A DNA stretch of 10,661 nt from Hyphochytrium catenoides (lineage: Eukaryota > Sar > Hyphochytriomycetes > Hyphochytriales > Hyphochytriaceae), in assembly GCA_900088475.1 (NCBI GenBank), contig FLMG01003830.1:1-10661 (forward strand). Direction: 5' to 3'. Made by a program: the position numbers and the translations under genes. The first letter of the stretch is position 1, and the number at the start of each line of letters is the position of its first letter. Below, piece after piece: positions 6,358 to 10,661 of the stretch. The notes beneath the pieces were generated by a model. That model did not search any database and was not told where the DNA came from. It worked only from the letters and a program-made list of their open reading frames with translations.

Positions 6358-7701
6358 TCAAGATGTGTACTTCTTAACTGCGCGAAGCAGGCCTGTCTCT
6401 GTAGAGTACGTCCCGTCCAGCTCAAAGTCTCCAAACTTGTTCTTGCCCAAGCCTTTCAGCCTGAAGAGAGTGGACGAGGACGGATCCTGGGTAAATGTTA
6501 GGTTTAGCCCCTTCTCGTCGATCTTCTTAGCCGGTCCACTATGTGGCTTGAAGTTGAAGAAGCCGTCATAGATGCCATTAACGGGCCCACGGAGAGAGAT
6601 GGCGCCAACATTAGCGCGGGAGCGGAACTGGAACTTGCTGCTTTTCGTAGGATGTTCCAGAGAGGCCTCGTCAAAGGCCCATGTACCCTCCCAGAAAGCG
6701 TACCCGATCTCCACTCTGTATTTGCCAACGAGAATGGGGAAAGGGTCGCCGCTGGAGCTGGTTGATGGTACGGTTCCTGAAGCTTGCTTCTTTCTTTGAG
6801 GCGATGTCCCGCCCTCTTTCTGCAGCTGCTCCTTGGCATCAATAGATGCTTTGCGCTTGCGAGACGGGGAAGAAGGTTCAGCTGCTTTCGAAGAAGTGGC
6901 CGCGCCCGGTGCTGTCTTCTTCGCCTCCTCTACCGCCATTGCAGACTTCTTTGTAGGAGAAGCAGGTTTGGCAGCAGCCTGAGGGGCGGTCTTGGCGGCA
7001 GGCGGAGCGGCGACATGGCGGGGAGACGACGGCTTCTTCTCAGATTTCTTATCGACAGCCGGAGCCTCGGCTTTCTTTACTGGAGACGCAGGCCTTTTAG
7101 GTGAGGATGGCTTTTGGCTGGTAAGTGCTGCAGGAGCTGTTGCAATTGCAGCTTTTGTTGGAGAGCTGGGCTTGGTCGTAGGAGCCTCAGTTTGCCGTGG
7201 AGAAACTGGCTTGTGAGCTGAGGCAGGAGCCGTTGATGTGGTTGATGGACCCTCGGTCACAGTAGAGGGCGCTGGAGCGGAAACTTTGGCCACAGATTTT
7301 GGCGAAGAAGGAGTAGGAACGCCAGCCGACTTTGCAGTATCCCCAGACTTTGAAAGTGCCTTGGGCGAGGATGGAATGGCCTTTGTGGCCTGTTTCGGGG
7401 AAGATGGAGCAGCCAGAGGTACCTTGGTGCTGTCTGTTTGGGCTTTGGCTGTGGGAGAAGGCGGTTTCACACCTGGAGGGGCAGCTTTGGCCTTTGGTGA
7501 AGCTGGCTTGACCGAAGCAGCCGGCGCTTTTGGTGAAGAAGGTTTTCCGCTGCTGCTGTTGGAAGCGCCTAAGTCAGACTTTGCGTCACTCTTACCCCCA
7601 GATTCTGCGTGGATCTTCTTGGTTGGCGAGCCTGGCTTATTGCCTTTCGCGGGAGATGCAGGCTTGTTGCCGCCGTTGGCTGCCGTTGTGGTAGGCTCCA
7701 T
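6358..7701 (-). CDS. SPK-repeat nuclear protein with an unassigned C-terminal domain
   Basis: A single uninterrupted frame of 447 residues from ATG 7701 to TGA 6358. Residues about 10-310 are low-complexity Ala/Pro/Ser/Lys with 16 Ser-Pro motifs (for example at 16, 25, 56, 69, 82, 101, 112, 133, 167, 180, 200, 206, 226, 248, 278, 300). They are usually written PSSPK or PASPT/VKK, and several match S-P-x-K/R, the full CDK site. This resembles the Lys/Ala/Pro-rich, SPKK-bearing tails of linker histones and microtubule- or DNA-associated proteins. A basic RKRK near 281-284 could be a nuclear localisation signal. Residues about 320-446 are different: compact, aromatic and glycine-rich, with FWEGTWAFDE, GIYDGFFNF, KGLGKNKFGDFELDGTY and a terminal KKY, suggesting a beta-rich domain. 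I recall the G-x-G-x-N-x-F-G-x-F pattern from uncharacterised eukaryotic proteins but cannot name the family. It is unspliced, unlike its neighbours. Chromatin or DNA association is inference from composition. Confidence 0.85.
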   Translation of the reverse strand: MEPTTTAANGGNKPASPAKGNKPGSPTKKIHAESGGKSDAKSDLGASNSSSGKPSSPKAPAASVKPASPKAKAAPPGVKPPSPTAKAQTDSTKVPLAAPSSPKQATKAIPSSPKALSKSGDTAKSAGVPTPSSPKSVAKVSAPAPSTVTEGPSTTSTAPASAHKPVSPRQTEAPTTKPSSPTKAAIATAPAALTSQKPSSPKRPASPVKKAEAPAVDKKSEKKPSSPRHVAAPPAAKTAPQAAAKPASPTKKSAMAVEEAKKTAPGAATSSKAAEPSSPSRKRKASIDAKEQLQKEGGTSPQRKKQASGTVPSTSSSGDPFPILVGKYRVEIGYAFWEGTWAFDEASLEHPTKSSKFQFRSRANVGAISLRGPVNGIYDGFFNFKPHSGPAKKIDEKGLNLTFTQDPSSSTLFRLKGLGKNKFGDFELDGTYSTETGLLRAVKKYTS

Positions 7702-7850
7702 TTGTGAGCAAATTAGCTTTTTGGCGCACCTCCTTTGTTCAACCTAGTTTCCCCTACAAATAGATAAACAGCGGTGTCCCTCAGATAGCGATCGAGCCCT
7801 TTGAAGCTCTCAAAACGGCGATATTAGCCTCTGGAAGAACTAAAGAGTCC

Positions 7851-7888
7851 TAAGGCTTCTCAGAGGGCCTTTAAGGCAACACTAAGGC
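7851..7888. promoter_or_regulatory. Three phased TAAGGC motifs upstream of the SP-rich gene
   Basis: TAAGGC occurs at 7851-7856, 7872-7877 and 7883-7888 (GCCTTA on the coding strand of the gene). Start-to-start spacings are 21 and 11 bp, near two helical turns and one. They lie 150-190 bp upstream of the ATG. The same hexamer also occurs at 4460-4465, beside the Myb-type cluster in the other promoter of the window. The binding factor is unknown. Confidence 0.35.
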
Positions 7889-8541
7889 ACTCGGTTAGAT
7901 GTAAAGGGCTTAGCTCCCCACCGTAGAGAGGCGGCCTTCCCTTGGATTGGCTGTCAACGAGCTTGTGGACTCTTAATGATGCTCCTGGAGCTGCGTCTGC
8001 AAGTCAAGTGAAGCTTCGTCCAGACGAAAGTGCAATCATCTGCAGTTTTTTCAAAAGCTGTTTTGACCTCGAAAGTGAGAGATTTCGACAGCCTTCCTAT
8101 TCCTGATTCACTAACAGATCGAAATGTGCGCACAAACGAGGGCCCCACCGTCAGGCGTTCAATCGCCAGAAATGGCTTTGCTCTACAGAACGCCTCAAAA
8201 CGCACTCGATTGATTTAAACTATCCCATATCTGTCATTCGAATAACGTTATTCAAAATAGGACGGAGTGGTGAAGTCATCTTGGCGCGTTAGAGCTGGTA
8301 ACGACGATCTGGATCTTCCAAAAGTCTTCAGCTGCAGATCCTGCAGATCTTTTCCTGTCGATCTGGAACGGAGAATGGAGGCCAGAGATTGTCAATAGCG
8401 ATTGCCGGAAGTGTACTTTAGATGCGGTCGGCGACGGCCGTCCTCCTGTCGTTTACGCACATCTCTCTTCTGCATAGCACTTCTAAGCCTTTCGTATCGG
8501 TCCTAAGGTGGTGGTGAGAGTCTTAGCTGATGCGCTGAGTC

Positions 8542-8700
8542 ATGTTGTTGTGGCAGGAGGAGGAGGGAGAGATTGAGGCGAAGATCGCCGGCCTATTCGA
8601 CATTGTCATGGCTGCGGCGCTGCTTGCATCTCTGCTTCTACGGTTATCGTCCTCACAGCAGTACCTGATAGTCCACCCACTAAGCGCGCTGATGTGGTGA
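8542..8700 (+). CDS. Candidate 52-residue small ORF with a hydrophobic segment
   Basis: ATG at 8542 to TGA at 8698-8700 on the plus strand, with an in-frame TGA just before the ATG. The product begins MLLWQEEEGEIEAKIAGLF and continues into DIVMAAALLASLLLRL, an acidic head followed by a plausible membrane helix. It could be a genuine small gene, or an exon entered through the CAG at about 8553-8555. No family match, no clear promoter, and 52 codons are easily open by chance, so this is only a candidate. Confidence 0.2.
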   Translation: MLLWQEEEGEIEAKIAGLFDIVMAAALLASLLLRLSSSQQYLIVHPLSALMW

Positions 8701-9447
8701 CATATGGTTCAAGCAAAGTATGGGACGGAAGGAGGCGGGCAATACCTTGGCTTTGGGACAGAACGTCTTTTTATCAAATCTTTATAATAACGACAAATAA
8801 TAGCAGTAGGTAGGGAGTGGTAGGATTGGACCACTGCAGTGGTTACTGTGCAGTAGCCAAACAAGGAGGATAAGATAGACGGCCCAAACATCGCTGCAAT
8901 AATAATAAGACTTCTCGAGCAGAGCAATGCAGGTCACTAGGCTCCTCCTTGCTTACTCCCTACATCTTTTCCCTCCTCTACGCTGCTTGGACATCGACGG
9001 GGACGTGTTAATCGAGTGCAGAATGGCAGTGTAAGTAGAACATTCTAGCACTTTCTTCGTACAACGACAACTGGTGGTAGCACCATGATGGCAAGCCTCT
9101 TACCGTCGTTGCGGAAGGGCCTATTCATCTGATGCTTGTTCTTTGGTTGGATGGTGTTCCTCGTCTCCTCATCTTCTTTCCAAAAAGCACGAACCAACAA
9201 GATAGAAAGGAGGCGCAGTGAGAGCAACCTCCTTCCGTCGCCTGATCTCTTCTCCTTCTTCCAACAATGGTACATCATTTTAAAGAGGTTGACAGCAGCT
9301 CCTCATCCATCGAGGCTTCGTCTTCCGCTATTTCACTCTTCTTCACTGTTGCTGCCACGAGCTCCTCAGCCTATTCAGCCCATCCATCTGCAGCTGAGTC
9401 CTAAGACTACTGACTGAGGAAGGCGACGAGGAGCCTGCAGCGTAGCT

Positions 9448-10661
9448 TCAAAAGGCACTTTGTACGGCAGTACCGTCCATAGAAGCGTACGAGTTCTTGT
9501 TCAGAGATTCTCTGTTGTTTGAGCTCAACATCTCTGCGCTCTGCTGCTGTGGTGCGGCATAGCTGTTCCAAGTGTTGGCCGTGCCATAGAACTGTTGTCC
9601 AGCCGCCGTTGCTCCTGCTGATGTTTGTGGATCCAAAAAGGATGTAAGTCCGTCCATCCGTCTGTACCCACCCAACAAGTTCCTGTTGAACTGAAGGCCA
9701 TTGGCAGCTTCTGTGTTTCCCGCTGGTCCAGTGACTCCTAACCCTCTGAAGTGCTGAGATTGGAGCAACGATGGCTGTTGCTGCTGTTGAGGGCTCGTCT
9801 GAGCCGCGCCGACTGCATTAAAGCCTCTCATCTCCGCTGAGTTTTGGCTGTTCCATAGCTCCAAAGGGTAACCCTGTGGGGTCGGCGGCGGAGCGAAACG
9901 AAAGAGAACATCCACGTCCACGAATGGTGCCTTTCCAGCAGGATGTCCTGCTGCCAGTCCAGCGGACATTTGGTGGAGCATGCTCATGGCACTGGCAGCG
10001 GTCACAGTGGAGCCCAACCCAGTGCTGGAACCGTCTGCAGCCGCCTGTAGTCCTGCCAGACTCATCTGTTGGCCCATTGTGAAGTGTCCCATCTGTGTGA
10101 AGTCCTTCTGGTGCGTGAGGACATGAGAGTTCCTGTTGGAAGCCTGAGCAAAGCGTCGGTTGCAGCCTGGGATAGTGCACATGAATGGTTTGATTCCTGT
10201 GTGGGTGCGCTGATGCGTCTTCAAGTTTGCTTTGTAGCCAAAGCGCTTGCCGCAGCCTTCGTGCTCGCACACGTACGGCTTTTCTCCTGAGTGTACAATG
10301 AGGTGGCGCTTCAGCTTTGCGCGCTCGTAGAATTTCTTGTTGCAGCCCTGTGTGGAGAGATAAAGAGGCGCAAGATGAAGAGAGCAGCAAATGAGTTGAC
10401 GCTATCCTCACACTGTTAACTGCTGGGTGTCATGCCATGCTATTACTGACCTCAAACTCGCAGATGAACTGCTTTTCTCTATGAGTAAGAAGATGCTTGC
10501 GCAGCGTCTTCTTGTCTGTTCAGATACAGACAGAGGATTGGAGAGAGAGAAGAACTCTTAGTCCGACTGCTCCGTCAAGGAGAATTAATATGATACGTGG
10601 TCCTTACCCTTCGCAATCTTAGAACATCCAGGGAAGCCGCAGCGATGGCCGTTGCCGGTGA
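9448..10661 (-). CDS. YY1-like C2H2 zinc-finger transcription factor, 5' end outside the window
   Basis: Visible exons on the minus strand: 10661-10608 (partial), 10515-10451 and 10347-9448 (TGA 9450-9448), joined by GT-AG introns of 92 and 103 nt with matching phases, giving 338 residues. Four consecutive C2H2 fingers, each C-x4-C-x12-H-x3-H, have second cysteines in PGCSK, EGCNK, EGCGK and PGCNR. The linkers are REKQF, SGEKPY and TGIKPF, and the array closes with HVLTHQ. Four tandem C-x4-C fingers with the last reading CNRRFAQASNRNSHVLTH strongly recall the YY1/REX1 array (CNKKFAQSTNLKSHILTH in YY1); canonical YY1 finger 2 is C-x2-C, so this protein differs there. The two introns fall inside fingers 1 and 2. 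The remaining ~220 C-terminal residues are Gln/Asn/Ala/Gly/Ser-rich, with Q runs, and have no recognisable domain; such tails often act as activation or low-complexity regions. It should be a nuclear, sequence-specific DNA-binding protein. N-terminal domains are unseen. Confidence 0.88.

Larger units (their letters stand above)
7702..9447. other. 1.75-kb gap with promoter motifs and only weak open frames
   Basis: The left part is the upstream region of the minus-strand SP-rich gene; the right part should hold the 3' UTR of the zinc-finger gene. In between I find no recognisable protein, tRNA or rRNA. At 8010-8218 both strands are open for more than 60 codons, but neither frame begins with ATG and neither resembles a known family. 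Minor repeats: a tandem CTGCAGATC at 8332-8349, and CGATCTGG twice (about 8305 and 8359). The minus frame at 8927-8709 and the opposed frames around 9045-9417 lack ATG starts at their 5' limits and look like chance. Confidence 0.5.

Noticed and set aside
7238-7747. A 169-codon open frame on the plus strand opposite the SP-rich gene
   Set aside because: It is antisense to the Ala/Pro/Ser/Lys-rich region, whose codon usage keeps stops out of the opposite strand; its Gly/Ala/Glu product is a mirror of that bias, not a gene.
8704-8714. GGTTCAAGCAA resembling a tRNA B box
   Set aside because: No matching A box, acceptor stem or T-run terminator lies at the right spacing.
9934-9981. Possible short intron inside the large zinc-finger exon (GTGGAC to CCCACAG near 9860-9930)
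   Set aside because: It would be only about 48 nt, shorter than every other intron in the window, and the frame is open across it, so splicing is not required.
9818-10411. A 197-codon minus-strand frame overlapping the zinc-finger gene
   Set aside because: It is a different frame of the same exon. The frame containing the zinc-binding Cys and His residues is clearly the coding one, and this frame also reads through an intron.
1-10661. Search for tRNA, rRNA, transposon, CRISPR or defence-type gene clusters
   Set aside because: No cloverleaf, rRNA core sequence, transposase or reverse transcriptase motif, terminal repeat pair or regularly spaced repeat array was found by eye on either strand.

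Overview
The window is nuclear DNA from a eukaryote, most likely a protist, alga or other compact-genome lineage; the sequence alone does not fix which. The evidence is spliceosomal GT-AG introns that interrupt conserved reading frames exactly, a cytosolic ribosomal protein gene (uL22/RPL17), nuclear ribosome-assembly and chromatin protein families, a YY1-type zinc-finger factor, and no bacterial-style operons or ribosome binding sites. Composition is mixed, with strong purine/pyrimidine strand bias and CT/GA microsatellites on the left side.

Layout, left to right. 275-2685 (+): a six-exon gene for a Cms1/CMSS1-type ribosome-biogenesis protein with pyrimidine-rich introns. 2951-4114 (-): a five-exon gene, convergent with Cms1, for a HIRIP3-like histone chaperone with an N-terminal DEK_C-like segment and a C-terminal CHZ motif. 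4115-4801: a divergent promoter region with clustered Myb-type YAACGG motifs bracketed by an 8-bp inverted repeat. 4802-5648 (+): a two-exon RPL17 gene with a nearby AATAAA. 5649-6357: mostly untranslated, with one unassigned hydrophobic minus-strand frame. 6358-7701 (-): an intronless gene for a 447-residue nuclear-looking protein with 16 Ser-Pro motifs and a conserved-looking C-terminal domain I cannot name. 7702-9447: 1.75 kb without a gene I can defend, containing phased TAAGGC motifs next to the SP-rich gene and a few weak open frames. 9448-10661 (-): the 3' part of a YY1-like four-zinc-finger transcription factor gene whose 5' end lies beyond the window.

Functionally, two genes belong to ribosome production (Cms1-like, RPL17) and three look chromatin- or transcription-related (HIRIP3-like, SP-rich protein, YY1-like factor). 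The tightest link is the shared divergent promoter of the HIRIP3-like gene and RPL17; any wider co-regulation is inference. I see no mobile element, CRISPR array, rRNA, tRNA or defence system. The most interesting items are the RPL17/HIRIP3-like promoter architecture and the SP-rich protein with its unassigned C-terminal domain.
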